NCBI GenBank assembly: GCA_014859685.1
Contig: JACUTU010000005.1
Location: forward strand, 62,001 to 126,000
Direction: 5' to 3'
Origin: Sulfurospirillum sp.
GTDB lineage: Bacteria; Campylobacterota; Campylobacteria; Campylobacterales; Sulfurospirillaceae
DNA: 64,000 nt
Shown here: positions 25,800 through 35,241 of the stretch, one piece after another
How positions within the stretch are numbered: position 1 is the first letter of the stretch
How the letters are laid out: each line of letters starts with the position of its first letter
Notes under the pieces: model-generated
The model's input: only the letters and a program-made list of their open reading frames with translations
What the model was told of the DNA's origin: nothing
Database searches by the model: none
Position numbers and translations under genes: made by a program

Positions 25800-26420
25800 T
25801 CATTCCCATACTCGCTTATGCAAATAAGATTGACCTATGTTTGCTGAAGTATAATCAAAACGCAGCAACTCTCTCTTTTCGCCCCTGTTGCCATTGTAAG
25901 ATGTGAGAAATGAAACTCTTTTGAGATTTGTGTTTCCCAAAGGTGAACCGCAAGTACTTAAATCAATCGTTGCAATAGAAGCATTAAAATCATCGCAATA
26001 CCTAACTTGAGTGTTTAATTCATAAATCGCTGTTGTTAAGTTATGGTCTTTCCAATCATCCACATCATCAAAATTTAGCTCACTCTCGCCACTCTCGCTA
26101 CCCAAAGATGCACTTACGGTGATATTATTTTCACAGTTTCTACTCCCTACAAATCCACCAATTCTATAAGTTGCATTGGTATCGCAACTAAATCTGCTAC
26201 TGTTTACATGTAGGATATCTGCATAAGCTACATTTTGCTCATCCCAAGGAAGTTTTGAAATCATCTGTGCCAAAGAGATGGTGTTGAGAATTGCATCTTG
26301 ATTGACTGCAAAAGCATCACTTTTATTGAGTGCAAAAATCACTTTTGGAATCACGGTAAACACCAAAGCGATGATAACGATGGTAAAAATAAGTTCTATG
26401 ATAGATATGGCTCTTCTCAT
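25800..26420 (-). CDS. Minor pseudopilin / prepilin-like protein
   Basis: 206 residues. The start MRRAISIIELIFTIVIIALV has the glutamate at +5 relative to a cut after A4 but isoleucine in place of phenylalanine or methionine at +1. Four cysteines occur in the soluble part, two of them in SRNCEN and YCDDFN. Class assignment within the minor pseudopilins is not possible by eye. Its start overlaps the stop of the LamG adhesin gene as ATGA. Confidence 0.75.
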   Translation of the reverse strand: MRRAISIIELIFTIVIIALVFTVIPKVIFALNKSDAFAVNQDAILNTISLAQMISKLPWDEQNVAYADILHVNSSRFSCDTNATYRIGGFVGSRNCENNITVSASLGSESGESELNFDDVDDWKDHNLTTAIYELNTQVRYCDDFNASIATIDLSTCGSPLGNTNLKRVSFLTSYNGNRGEKRELLRFDYTSANIGQSYLHKRVWE

Positions 26421-29400
26421 CGAAATGTTTTTACTCCAGATTTTTGTACCTGACCTGTATAGTTGCCATCTTTTGCAACGCTACTGCCTTCAAAAAATCC
26501 ACTTTGTATATTTCTACTTGAGCCTGTGGCATTGTAAATGTATCTAAAACATGGATGTTCCCCACAGTCAGTTGTAGCATTGTAATCACTATATCTGTTG
26601 TACCAAAGATACTTTGGAATATCTAGGTGGATATAAGCATCATCAGAATCGAGCGGTATTTGCTTTTCTAATGTAAAGCGCAATACACCTGCGTTTACAT
26701 GTGTGTCTAGGGGCGTTACTTGTACAGAATCATTTTGTTCATCACTTGAAAAAATGAAACTTTTTTTTGGATAAAAGTCAAAATCATTGGCAATAGAATC
26801 ATCTTTCATCTCATACCAATTTATACTATTTTGTTTAAAACCACTTAAATTAGCATTACTATACACTTCTATTTTCGCATCATGATTGATGGATGTTTTG
26901 TTGGTAGTGATATCTTTTGTGGTTATGCGTCCGTAGTAGAACTTTTTACTAAGGTTTATGCTATTGTTATTTTCATATTTTGCAACATCTAATGAGTCTA
27001 TTTTAATTTCTGCGAGTGATATGTCGATAGGATTGAGTGGTGTTGTATGATTTCGATCGATATTGAAACTATACTCTATGTTTGCTACGCCTTGAGAAAA
27101 TTGACTCGTGTTTATATCGATAGTTTTATTGATGTCATTTATAAATTTTGAGCCATCTAAAGTAGATGTGAAATTTACATCTTGCGGATTTACCACGCTA
27201 TAAAAAAATTTCAAAGCAACATCACTTGCATAACAATTTGCATCGAAATTTTGAAGTTTTTCATGCTGCATGTTATTTGCTTGCACACTGGCACTTGCTG
27301 TGACATTTGTATCTGATAATTTAGCCATATAAAGCCAATCAAGGCCGTTGCTTGCATTAAAATCTGCTTGTGTTATATTTAGCTCATAAGGCTGAATTAA
27401 AAATGTTTTTGTGATAGGCTCTATTAGTCTCATAGTATCGTTCGTATCATCTGCATCCACAAATGCAAATTCGCTCCCAAGTTTCTCAAATACAGTAATG
27501 TTTATCTCTCCATTTTCACTATAATTTGCATCAACATTTTGCAATCCATCTTTAAAGCTAAAATTTGCCATATTAAGTACACCATTTGTACAACCACCCT
27601 TAGCAATAGTAGCATTTATATCAAATGACAGCCCCTTTGTTTCATTGTAATCTTGTGATCGTTGAGATGTATCATCAAGAGCTTTAAACTCAAAAGAGAA
27701 ATTTTCTCCAGCATATATATCTGTTGGCATAGTGAAATCAAATTTCTTTGGACGAATAGCAAAACTATCTACAGCAGTTGTATTTTTATCTTCTCCAAAA
27801 ATTCTTATCTTGGCACATCTTGATGCTTTTGGATATACAAAAAGAGGCAAGGTGAAACAAGCATCAGTACCTGTTTGGGCATTGCCCTCCCAAATCTTAT
27901 AAGTTTCACTCAAATTGCTACATGTAGGATCTGAATAATTTAGCAATTCCACTTTTGTTATATTTGCATCAGGTAAAGCTAAACCATTTTCATCTTTCGA
28001 GAGTATCACTAAGCTGATATCTTTACTAACTATTTTTGTAGTGATATTATTATCCCAATTAAAACATCCGCCATTTTCATCCACGGCATTAAAAGTCACA
28101 TTAGTATCACCAACGCTACATGTGCAATTTCTAATAGCTCCCGTATAATCCTTACCTGCATTTTCATGGTCATACAACTTCTTAATGTCATCGCTATTTA
28201 AAGCCTGATCAAAAATCTTAACCTCATCCATAACACCTTTAAAAACCTTGAATTCTTCTTGGCTATTGTTTAATGTATAGAGATTTCCTATATAAAAATT
28301 TGAATTATAATCTGGAATAAAACTGCTTGTTTCTTTACGCGTAGAATCTAAAATTCCATTTATATATATCTTGGTTCGTTGATCTGTAGACAATCTGCCA
28401 TCAAAAACTATCGCTACATGTGTCCATTCTTTTTCTTTGATCCATGTTGTGGAATATGTTCTATTATTTTGAGAATCCACATCCACATACAAAGCCGCCT
28501 TATTGGCATCCATTTTATGTCCATTCCAAAAAAAAACTCCATAGGCATATTGGGTATCTCCGCTATGACTATTTCTTTTTGAAAAAAGACCTCGTGCATT
28601 TGTTCCATTATCTTGGGTTAATTCTTCGGGATAGATCCATGCCATAGTAGTGAGGGTTTGGGTATTATCAAGTACATCTGCATCATCGACACGAATGTAT
28701 TGATTTACACCATTGAACTCTGCTCCTGTACATACTTTTGCTCTTTTAGAGATCAATGCTTCACTGATTGGATATATGGTGCCATCCATTCCTGTATTGG
28801 CACTTTGAGCAACTCTAAATGAATCTCCTCCAGATCCACACAAATCATCTAGCCTATAATCTGCGATTGGACATATTTTGTATTTTGAAATCGCTGTGCC
28901 ATCGTATTGTTTTTTTGCAACTTGGTTGGCAACTATTGTTTCCACTTCACTATCTAAAAGAGAAGAAGAAAATACCAAAACTTTATCAATGTAACCATCA
29001 AAGTCGCTACCAATATTTGCCGCACCCTTTGGAGCTGTTACATTTCCCTTTATGGATTGCGAAACATTTGCTTCTAATGATCCATTTTCATCATATACTT
29101 GAAGTGTTTTTTGCTTTAAATCTGCGTCAAATCTTGCAACTACCAAATACCATTTGTTATTTTCTACGATTGGTTCAGTGTCTAAGTTTACATTTTTTAC
29201 TCCTTTGATATAAAACCTAACCCTACCCTCTCCAGAATCTCCTAAGCTTATGCCATAATTTCCATTTGCATTCTTTTCACCATCTGCAAAAATTCTCTGA
29301 TTTGATTTACTAGAATCATTTGTTTTAAACCATGCACTAATTGTTCGAGAACCATTTATAGCAGGAAAATTTGGCAATGCAACATAACTCGAATTGTTAA

Positions 29401-29554
29401 ATTTTGCAACCCTACCAAACATATCATCCTTATCAGAGATATACTTACTTATCATCCCACTTGCTGTTCCATTATAATCGCCCATTTCATCCTTAACCTC
29501 ACCCGATGAGCCATTATAATAACAATCTTCAAATTGATAATTTGCTATAGGCAC
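26417..29554 (-). CDS. Large LamG-domain adhesin-like protein, MshQ type, probably 5'-truncated
   Basis: 1045 residues remain. Two tandem LamG/concanavalin-like domains are visible, each opening with the same pattern: PIANYQFEDCYYNGS (residue 2) and PIADYRLDDLCGSGG (near 230). The rest is a long beta-rich region with many short aspartate/asparagine-rich turns, as in MshQ proteins, ending VQKSGVKTF. The only start is a GTG at 29554 that gives no signal peptide, and the open frame runs 12 codons further into a half REP element before a TGA. I infer that the signal peptide and first part are lost. It heads the minor pseudopilin genes, fitting a pilus-tip adhesin. Confidence 0.75.
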   Translation of the reverse strand: MPIANYQFEDCYYNGSSGEVKDEMGDYNGTASGMISKYISDKDDMFGRVAKFNNSSYVALPNFPAINGSRTISAWFKTNDSSKSNQRIFADGEKNANGNYGISLGDSGEGRVRFYIKGVKNVNLDTEPIVENNKWYLVVARFDADLKQKTLQVYDENGSLEANVSQSIKGNVTAPKGAANIGSDFDGYIDKVLVFSSSLLDSEVETIVANQVAKKQYDGTAISKYKICPIADYRLDDLCGSGGDSFRVAQSANTGMDGTIYPISEALISKRAKVCTGAEFNGVNQYIRVDDADVLDNTQTLTTMAWIYPEELTQDNGTNARGLFSKRNSHSGDTQYAYGVFFWNGHKMDANKAALYVDVDSQNNRTYSTTWIKEKEWTHVAIVFDGRLSTDQRTKIYINGILDSTRKETSSFIPDYNSNFYIGNLYTLNNSQEEFKVFKGVMDEVKIFDQALNSDDIKKLYDHENAGKDYTGAIRNCTCSVGDTNVTFNAVDENGGCFNWDNNITTKIVSKDISLVILSKDENGLALPDANITKVELLNYSDPTCSNLSETYKIWEGNAQTGTDACFTLPLFVYPKASRCAKIRIFGEDKNTTAVDSFAIRPKKFDFTMPTDIYAGENFSFEFKALDDTSQRSQDYNETKGLSFDINATIAKGGCTNGVLNMANFSFKDGLQNVDANYSENGEINITVFEKLGSEFAFVDADDTNDTMRLIEPITKTFLIQPYELNITQADFNASNGLDWLYMAKLSDTNVTASASVQANNMQHEKLQNFDANCYASDVALKFFYSVVNPQDVNFTSTLDGSKFINDINKTIDINTSQFSQGVANIEYSFNIDRNHTTPLNPIDISLAEIKIDSLDVAKYENNNSINLSKKFYYGRITTKDITTNKTSINHDAKIEVYSNANLSGFKQNSINWYEMKDDSIANDFDFYPKKSFIFSSDEQNDSVQVTPLDTHVNAGVLRFTLEKQIPLDSDDAYIHLDIPKYLWYNRYSDYNATTDCGEHPCFRYIYNATGSSRNIQSGFFEGSSVAKDGNYTGQVQKSGVKTFR

Positions 29555-29562
29555 GTAAAAAT

Positions 29563-29584
29563 ATGGGGACAGGCTACTTTTTTT
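29563..29584 (+). repeat. Half REP-like element at the broken 5' end of the LamG gene
   Basis: ATGGGGACAGGCTAC followed by seven T is one arm of the palindrome seen in full at 33128, 39901 and 52329. The second arm is absent; the following bases (AAAATATC) are unrelated. The arm lies 9 bases upstream of the GTG start of the LamG gene. Confidence 0.85.
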
Positions 29585-29907
29585 AAAATATCATTTTTCA
29601 ACTTTAAGCCTTTGTTAATTTTAAACATTGTATCAAAAAATGAGTTTAAAAGTAGTTACATGTGAGTAGTTTGGGGACACAATATCCCCAAAAGTGTCAG
29701 TTTTAGTTTAGTGAGTGGCCTTACGCACTTTTGCAAAAAAGTTTGTAATTCTAAAAAAGATACTTTCTTGTAGCTTCAGGTGCGTAATATCAGCTAGTGA
29801 GAAGAACAAGTTTCCTTGCCCGTACTTTATTAATTTCTAGCATTTAATCCTCTTTTTACGCTCTTTTTTGTATAATCAACCAATTTTTAAAACGAAGGTA
29901 AAGCCAC
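29585..29907. other. Intergenic stretch between the LamG gene and valS
   Basis: No gene seen. It holds a perfect 8-bp hairpin, TTTGGGGA (29670-29677), 7-base loop, TCCCCAAA (29685-29692), possibly a terminator or a degenerate REP arm because GGGGACA recurs. Further on, TTACGCAC (29721-29728) and GTGCGTAA (29780-29787) are perfect inverted copies 51 bases apart that could fold the valS leader. A TACATGTG word sits at 29657. No tRNA-like fold was found. Confidence 0.5.
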
Positions 29908-32535
29908 ATGAGTCAAAAAAATACAGTTTACAAACCAAAAGATATAGAAGAACGATACTATAAGATTTGGGAAGAGAGAGGCTATTTTGAGATAGATGGC
30001 AACAAGCAGATACAAAAAAAAGGACAAAACTTTTGTATCATGATGCCACCGCCAAATGTGACAGGAAGCTTACATATAGGGCATGCGCTCACTTTTACAT
30101 TGCAAGATATCATGACTCGCTACAAACGCATGGATGGTTTTAAGACACTTTGGCAACCAGGAACTGATCACGCTGGTATCGCTACACAAAATGTTGTAGA
30201 AAAACAACTCCTTGCTCAAGGCATTAAAAAAGAAGAGCTTGGTCGTGAGAAATTTTTGGAAAAAGTATGGCAATGGAAAGCATACAGTGGTGGCACTATC
30301 GTCAATCAAATGCGAAAATTAGGAGTTTCTCCTGCGTGGTCAAGAGAGCGATTTACGATGGATGAAGGGCTTAAACACTCTGTAAAAAAAGCTTTTATCA
30401 AACTCTACGATGAAGGGCTTATCGTTCGTGGAAACTATATGGTAAATTGGTGCACACACGATGGAGCGCTCAGCGATATAGAAGTTGAGTACGAAACTCA
30501 CAAGGGCAAACTTTATCATCTTAGATATCCTATTGAAAATTCAGATGATTGCTTGATCGTGGCCACCACGCGGCCTGAAACATACTTTGGCGATACTGCC
30601 GTTATGGTACATCCGAACGATGATCGTTACACACATTTGATTGGTAAAAATGCCATCTTGCCGCTCATCGGTCGCAAAATAGAGATCATCACCGATGCAC
30701 ATGTAGATATGAGTTTTGGGACGGGTTGTGTAAAAGTTACGCCAGCACACGATATAAATGACTATGAAGTTGGCAAAAGACATGATTTGGAGTTCATCAC
30801 CATCTTTGATCAAAACGGCATTCTCAATGAGCATTGTGGCGATTTCGCTGGACTTGAAAGACTTGAAGCGAGAGAGGATATCGTCACAAAATTACAAGAA
30901 GCTGGATTTGTTGCAAAGATAGAAGATTATGAAAATCAAGTAGGACATTGTTATCGTTGTAAAAATATCGTAGAGCCTTACATCTCAAAACAATGGTTTG
31001 TAAAAAAAGAAATAGCAAGTGGTACAATAGAAAAAGTTAATGCCCATCTAGCAGAGTTTTATCCTGCACATTGGATTAATTCTTTCAATGCTTGGATGAA
31101 AGATTTGCGTGATTGGTGCATCTCTCGTCAACTTTGGTGGGGACACCAAATCCCTGTTTTTTACTGCGATGATTGTGGCGCACAGTGGGCTAGCGAAGAA
31201 GATACGCAAGAATTTTGTCCTACATGTAAGAGTAAAGCCGTACATCAAGATCCAGATGTCCTCGATACTTGGTTTAGTTCCGGGCTTTGGCCATTTTCAA
31301 CACTTGGCTGGGGTAACGGTGAAGCACTCAAAGATGAAAAATGGTTTGAAAATGATCTGAAAGATTTTTACCCAAATACACTACTCATAACAGGTTTTGA
31401 TATCCTCTTTTTCTGGGTGGCTCGTATGATGTTTCAAGGGGAACATGAGTTCAAAAAATTGCCGTTTAAAGACATCTATCTGCACGCACTTGTTAAAGAT
31501 GAGCATGGGCAAAAGATGAGTAAATCAAAAGGCAATGTTATCGATCCACTCGATACAATCAACGATTATAGTGCCGATACTTTGCGTTTTACCCTAGCTG
31601 TTTTAGCCGTGCAAGGTCGTGATATCAAATTAAGTGGTGAAAAACTTGAGCAGATGCGAAATTTTACAAACAAACTTTTTAATGCTTCAAAATACCTTTT
31701 GATGAATGAAACAAACTTTGAAGACTTGGCAAATATACAGATCAAAACAGACCTTGGTCGCTACATGTACTCTCGACTAAAACTCGCTACAAAAGAAGTG
31801 CGAGAACAGATCGATTCTTACCGTTTTAATGATGGTGCAACAACGCTGTATAGATTTTTATGGGGAGAATTTTGTGACTGGGGAATAGAGCTTTCAAAGG
31901 CTGATCGATTAAGCATAAAAGAACTCGGCAGTATCTTCAAAGAGGCGATGAAACTTTTACATCCTTTTATGCCTTTTATCAGCGAATTTTTATATCAAGA
32001 ACTGAGTGACACAAAACTTGAAGATGTAACATCCATTATGGTTATGCGCTACCCTAGCGATATCGAACAAGATATAGAAATCGAAAAAATCTTTGAACTT
32101 GTCATCGAATCTATCGTAAGCATCAGACGGGCAAAAGCAACTATCGAAATGCCGATGCAAAAGATAGAAAGCTGTTTTATCAAGCTCAATGAAACTATAA
32201 ATCTTCAAAGAGCTGTGCCATTTATAAAGTTGTTAGGCAAAAGTGGTGCGGTTAGTTTTGTAAACGAAAAAGTGGATAATGCGATTCGTGATGTTAGCGA
32301 TCACCTTGAGGTTTTTATCCCACTTAGCGGCGTCGATCTCACACCAATTATTGAGCGGCTCACTGCTCAAAAAATTAAACTTGAAAAAGAAATATTGAAG
32401 CTAGACAATATGCTCTCAAATGAGCGATTTGTAGCAAATGCTCCACTTCAAGTGGTACAAACAAACCAAAAAGCTCTTGCCGATGCACAAGCAAAAATGG
32501 CTAAAATTGATGAAGAATTGGGATCTTTACGATAG
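29908..32535 (+). CDS. valS: Valyl-tRNA synthetase
   Basis: Charges tRNA-Val; class I synthetase with an editing domain. 875 residues. The HIGH motif is PPPNVTGSLHIGHAL (about 48-62) and the KMSKS motif is GQKMSKSKGNVIDP (about 535). The editing domain carries VATTRPETYFGDTAV. Zinc-type cysteine pairs (CYRC, CDDC, CPTC) are visible in the insertion. The C-terminal coiled-coil arm (ERLTAQKIKLEKEILKLD) is present. Start ATG follows a GAAGG site. The stop overlaps the GTG start of the dedA gene by 1 base. Confidence 0.97.
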   Translation: MSQKNTVYKPKDIEERYYKIWEERGYFEIDGNKQIQKKGQNFCIMMPPPNVTGSLHIGHALTFTLQDIMTRYKRMDGFKTLWQPGTDHAGIATQNVVEKQLLAQGIKKEELGREKFLEKVWQWKAYSGGTIVNQMRKLGVSPAWSRERFTMDEGLKHSVKKAFIKLYDEGLIVRGNYMVNWCTHDGALSDIEVEYETHKGKLYHLRYPIENSDDCLIVATTRPETYFGDTAVMVHPNDDRYTHLIGKNAILPLIGRKIEIITDAHVDMSFGTGCVKVTPAHDINDYEVGKRHDLEFITIFDQNGILNEHCGDFAGLERLEAREDIVTKLQEAGFVAKIEDYENQVGHCYRCKNIVEPYISKQWFVKKEIASGTIEKVNAHLAEFYPAHWINSFNAWMKDLRDWCISRQLWWGHQIPVFYCDDCGAQWASEEDTQEFCPTCKSKAVHQDPDVLDTWFSSGLWPFSTLGWGNGEALKDEKWFENDLKDFYPNTLLITGFDILFFWVARMMFQGEHEFKKLPFKDIYLHALVKDEHGQKMSKSKGNVIDPLDTINDYSADTLRFTLAVLAVQGRDIKLSGEKLEQMRNFTNKLFNASKYLLMNETNFEDLANIQIKTDLGRYMYSRLKLATKEVREQIDSYRFNDGATTLYRFLWGEFCDWGIELSKADRLSIKELGSIFKEAMKLLHPFMPFISEFLYQELSDTKLEDVTSIMVMRYPSDIEQDIEIEKIFELVIESIVSIRRAKATIEMPMQKIESCFIKLNETINLQRAVPFIKLLGKSGAVSFVNEKVDNAIRDVSDHLEVFIPLSGVDLTPIIERLTAQKIKLEKEILKLDNMLSNERFVANAPLQVVQTNQKALADAQAKMAKIDEELGSLR

Positions 32536-33167
32536 TGGAACTTTTACATCAAAGCATCGACTTTTTAGTACAAACTATCGGCTCATTAGGATACATCGGG
32601 ATTTTTGCTCTTATGTTTTTAGAAAGTTCATTTTTCCCTTTTCCTAGCGAAATTGTGATGATTCCTGCTGGCTTTTTGGCTTATAAAGGCGAGATGAATC
32701 TCTTTTTAGTCATCACTATGGGAAGTTTAGGCTCTCTAAGTGGTGCGCTTTTTAATTACTATCTCTCCAAAACGCTTGGGCGAAAACTTCTGCTTGCATA
32801 TGGACATTTTATCTGGTTTGATGAGAGCAAACTACTCAAAATGGAAGCATTTTTTGCACGACACGGTGAGATATCCACCTTTAACGGTCGCCTTATTCCA
32901 GTAGTACGCCAATACATTTCACTGCCGGCTGGCTTAGCAAATATGAACCTTCTCAAATTTTCACTCTACACCACACTAGGCGCTAGCATCTGGATCAGCA
33001 TCCTCACATTTTTAGGCTACGCCCTAGGAGATCAAAGCGAACTCATCAAAAAATACCTCCAAAGCATCACAATAATAACACTCATTCTGCTAGTGATACT
33101 TTCTCTAATATATATAAAAGCAAAAAAAATGGGGACAGGCTACTTTTTTATGAAATCAAAAAAGTAG
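32535..33167 (+). CDS. DedA-family membrane protein with a REP-encoded C-terminus
   Basis: DedA proteins are inner-membrane flippases or transporters needed for envelope integrity. Family features are the FLESSFFPFPSEIVMIPAGFLA segment region (about 30-50), the arginines in FFARHGEISTFNGRLIPVVRQYISLPAG (about 115-140) and four to five hydrophobic helices. Length 210 residues. The last 13 residues (KMGTGYFFMKSKK) and the TAG stop are encoded by the inserted palindromic repeat at 33128-33179, so the native tail has been replaced. Start is GTG overlapping the valS stop. Confidence 0.88.
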   Translation: MELLHQSIDFLVQTIGSLGYIGIFALMFLESSFFPFPSEIVMIPAGFLAYKGEMNLFLVITMGSLGSLSGALFNYYLSKTLGRKLLLAYGHFIWFDESKLLKMEAFFARHGEISTFNGRLIPVVRQYISLPAGLANMNLLKFSLYTTLGASIWISILTFLGYALGDQSELIKKYLQSITIITLILLVILSLIYIKAKKMGTGYFFMKSKK

Positions 33168-33179
33168 CCTGTCCCCATT
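33128..33179 (+). repeat. REP-like palindrome 1 (supplies the dedA stop and a terminator)
   Basis: Two 22-base arms (33128-33149 and 33158-33179) are perfect inverted copies of AATGGGGACAGGCTAC plus six T. The 8-base loop is ATGAAATC, which gives the element an orientation. The left arm is translated as part of DedA and the right arm contains its TAG. The A- and T-tracts make it a probable bidirectional terminator between dedA and the convergent lyase gene. GGGGACAGGC palindromes of this kind are spread by RAYT (IS200-like) transposases; none is in the window. Confidence 0.85.
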
Positions 33180-33185
33180 AATTTA

Positions 33186-34169
33186 TTAGGCAAAGAATCT
33201 TTTGTTTACTTCTTCACAAAGTTTTACGCCACTGAAGTGGGCTCTTTGTAGAAGTTCCCAAAAGTAGCGGTAGGTTGCACGGTCGTGGAGTTCTCCTGCA
33301 TATTGGATTGGTCCCCATTTGGCATCTTGAGCTGCTATAAGAATGCCTTGTGCGGCTTCTAGTTCACCAAAATCTGGTTTCATAGCATCAACTATAGCTG
33401 GAATTTGTGTTGGGTATATGCTCCACATACGCATAAATCCAAACTCTTCTCTTGCTTTTTTTGCATCACTATAAGTTTGGTAACTATTTTTTAGATCGAG
33501 CGTGACATTGTGGCACGGAATGACACTGTTTGCAAGTGCTGCTTGTGTGATATTGGCTTTAGCTCTTGCTAAGAGTGCGTGTTCGAACTGCCCAGGACTG
33601 CGCATATTTGAAGCAGCAATTGCTCCTTGATAACCAGAAACAAAATCCATCAAACCAAAATCCAGCACTTGAAGCCATGGAAGTGTTGCTATCTGTTCGA
33701 CATCTCGCAAAGCCCCATGTGTTTCTATGAGGATGTGGATAGGAATCTGTCTTGAGATGCCAGCTGTCTTACATGTAGCTTGAATATACTCAATCTGCTC
33801 TTTTACATCGTTGTAAGAATTGCATTTTGGCAGGGTGATGTACGCTAGATTTTCACCCGCTTGCGATACGAGGATATCTACATCACTCTTCCAATTTGCA
33901 TTCGAATAATCATGGATACGAACGCCCGCCATTTTGTAAGTATTGTCGCTCGCGTTTATCATAGAAGCTACCATATTGGCATGTTCCACCTCTTTGCCAA
34001 CTTGTGCGCCATCTTCACAATCACATGTAATATCAAAAATTGCTCCCAATTTTCTTTGCAATTCAAAAGCTTTTGCAATCAGCTTCTGGCTTCCTGCAAA
34101 ATGCTCACAACTTGGAATAATCGGCAAACTTTTGCCTGATTCAAAAAGTTCTTCATTTGGATGTGTCAT
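33186..34169 (-). CDS. HpcH/HpaI (CitE-like) lyase, malyl-CoA / methylmalyl-CoA lyase type
   Basis: A magnesium-dependent C-C lyase of the CitE superfamily, 327 residues. The metal and CoA motifs are intact: DITCDCEDGAQVGKE (about 45-60), VRIHDYSN, ILIETHGALRDVEQIA (Glu ligand) and LDFGLMDFVSGYQG (Asp ligand). The family includes L-malyl-CoA / beta-methylmalyl-CoA lyase, which splits the ester into glyoxylate and acetyl- or propionyl-CoA. Last gene of a four-gene operon, 10 bases after a mesaconyl-CoA hydratase-like gene, which supports the methylmalyl-CoA reading. Confidence 0.82.
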   Translation of the reverse strand: MTHPNEELFESGKSLPIIPSCEHFAGSQKLIAKAFELQRKLGAIFDITCDCEDGAQVGKEVEHANMVASMINASDNTYKMAGVRIHDYSNANWKSDVDILVSQAGENLAYITLPKCNSYNDVKEQIEYIQATCKTAGISRQIPIHILIETHGALRDVEQIATLPWLQVLDFGLMDFVSGYQGAIAASNMRSPGQFEHALLARAKANITQAALANSVIPCHNVTLDLKNSYQTYSDAKKAREEFGFMRMWSIYPTQIPAIVDAMKPDFGELEAAQGILIAAQDAKWGPIQYAGELHDRATYRYFWELLQRAHFSGVKLCEEVNKRFFA

Positions 34170-34179
34170 CTCATATTCC

Positions 34180-35232
34180 TTATAATAATTTTTTTGGTAT
34201 CACCACAGTATAGTCTAGATCCAAAACTACATGTGGCAGATATTTGCCATCTTCACCTTTTGGATTTTGAATATCTTTGGGTTGGATATTTTTAAGTCCG
34301 ATTGTGCGGATTCGTAACAATCCTATGTCATCTCGCTCACATTCTATCTTCTCTAAAATCTGGCTATAAGCATAGATCGTATCGCCTCCGTATGTTGGAT
34401 TTACATGCGTACCTGCGTTGATTGCATAAATCCACATCGCATTTTGTAAGCCGTTAAAACTTAGCGTTCTTGCTATGGAAATTACATGCCCACCGTACAT
34501 CAACCGTTTTCCCATCGGTGTAGTTTGCATCATAAAAGCATCAAAATGAACCTTTGCATTGTTTTGATACAATTTTGTTGCCATCGTATGGTCACTCTCA
34601 TCAACAGTGATTCCCTCTGGATGATCTAAACGCTCTCCCACTTCATAATCTTCAAAAAAATATCGTCCACCACTCATTTGTGAATCAAATTTTGCAATTT
34701 TTGGAATTCGAATCTCTTTGGAGATGGGTGTTGTTTTTGCCATTTGTGCAACGATACTGATCCCACTGCAAACATTTGGATTTCGTTTATGCACCATTAC
34801 CCATCGCTTGAGGTTAAGCACTTCTTGTAAATGCTGATTGTAGCCTATAGAATGCACATACACTACACCACTTTTACCATTTGAATTTTCCTTGAGTCCT
34901 ATAACACGCGATTTCATCAATACTGTATCACCTACGAATACGGGCGACTTAAAACATACCTCAGCGTATCCAAGATTTGCTATGGCATTGAGTGAAATAT
35001 CTTGTACCGACTTTCCAAAAATAAGATGAAAAGCTAGCAAATCATCGAGGGGTTTTTTTTCATACCCCAACGCTTTTGCAAAAGGATCGCTTACATGTAA
35101 GGCAAAACGACTTCCCGTAAGCGCTATGTACAAGGAAACATCGCCATCACTGATTGTGCGTGGCAATGGATGCACAATCTCTTGATTGAGGATAAAATCT
35201 TCAAAAAAATTGCCCCTATTTATCTTTGACAT
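34180..35232 (-). CDS. MaoC-family double-hotdog hydratase, mesaconyl-CoA hydratase-like
   Basis: Adds water to an enoyl-CoA; mesaconyl-CoA hydratase makes beta-methylmalyl-CoA. The protein has two hotdog domains (about 10-165 and 185-350), as in that enzyme, and a total length of about 350 residues. Visible elements are NRGNFFEDFILNQEIVHPLPR at the start, FHLIFGKSVQDISLNAI in the first domain, and GGRYFFEDYEVGERLDHPEG and GGHVISIARTLSFNGL in the second. I use the ATG at 35232 because AGGAA lies 6 bases upstream. Substrate is inferred from family and neighbours. Confidence 0.82.
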   Translation of the reverse strand: MSKINRGNFFEDFILNQEIVHPLPRTISDGDVSLYIALTGSRFALHVSDPFAKALGYEKKPLDDLLAFHLIFGKSVQDISLNAIANLGYAEVCFKSPVFVGDTVLMKSRVIGLKENSNGKSGVVYVHSIGYNQHLQEVLNLKRWVMVHKRNPNVCSGISIVAQMAKTTPISKEIRIPKIAKFDSQMSGGRYFFEDYEVGERLDHPEGITVDESDHTMATKLYQNNAKVHFDAFMMQTTPMGKRLMYGGHVISIARTLSFNGLQNAMWIYAINAGTHVNPTYGGDTIYAYSQILEKIECERDDIGLLRIRTIGLKNIQPKDIQNPKGEDGKYLPHVVLDLDYTVVIPKKLL

Positions 35233-35241
35233 TATCATTTC

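Noticed and set aside
28379-29208. Several open frames of 64-129 codons on both strands inside the LamG adhesin gene
   Set aside because: They overlap a strong coding frame, lack ribosome sites and have compositions typical of shadow frames.
13511-29554. Reading the locus as a classical type II secretion system or a retractile type IV pilus
   Set aside because: There is no PilT-like retraction ATPase and no full GspC-M set; the MshM-, MshL-, MshN- and MshQ-like members favour an MSHA-like pilus or pseudopilus, though the substrate is open.
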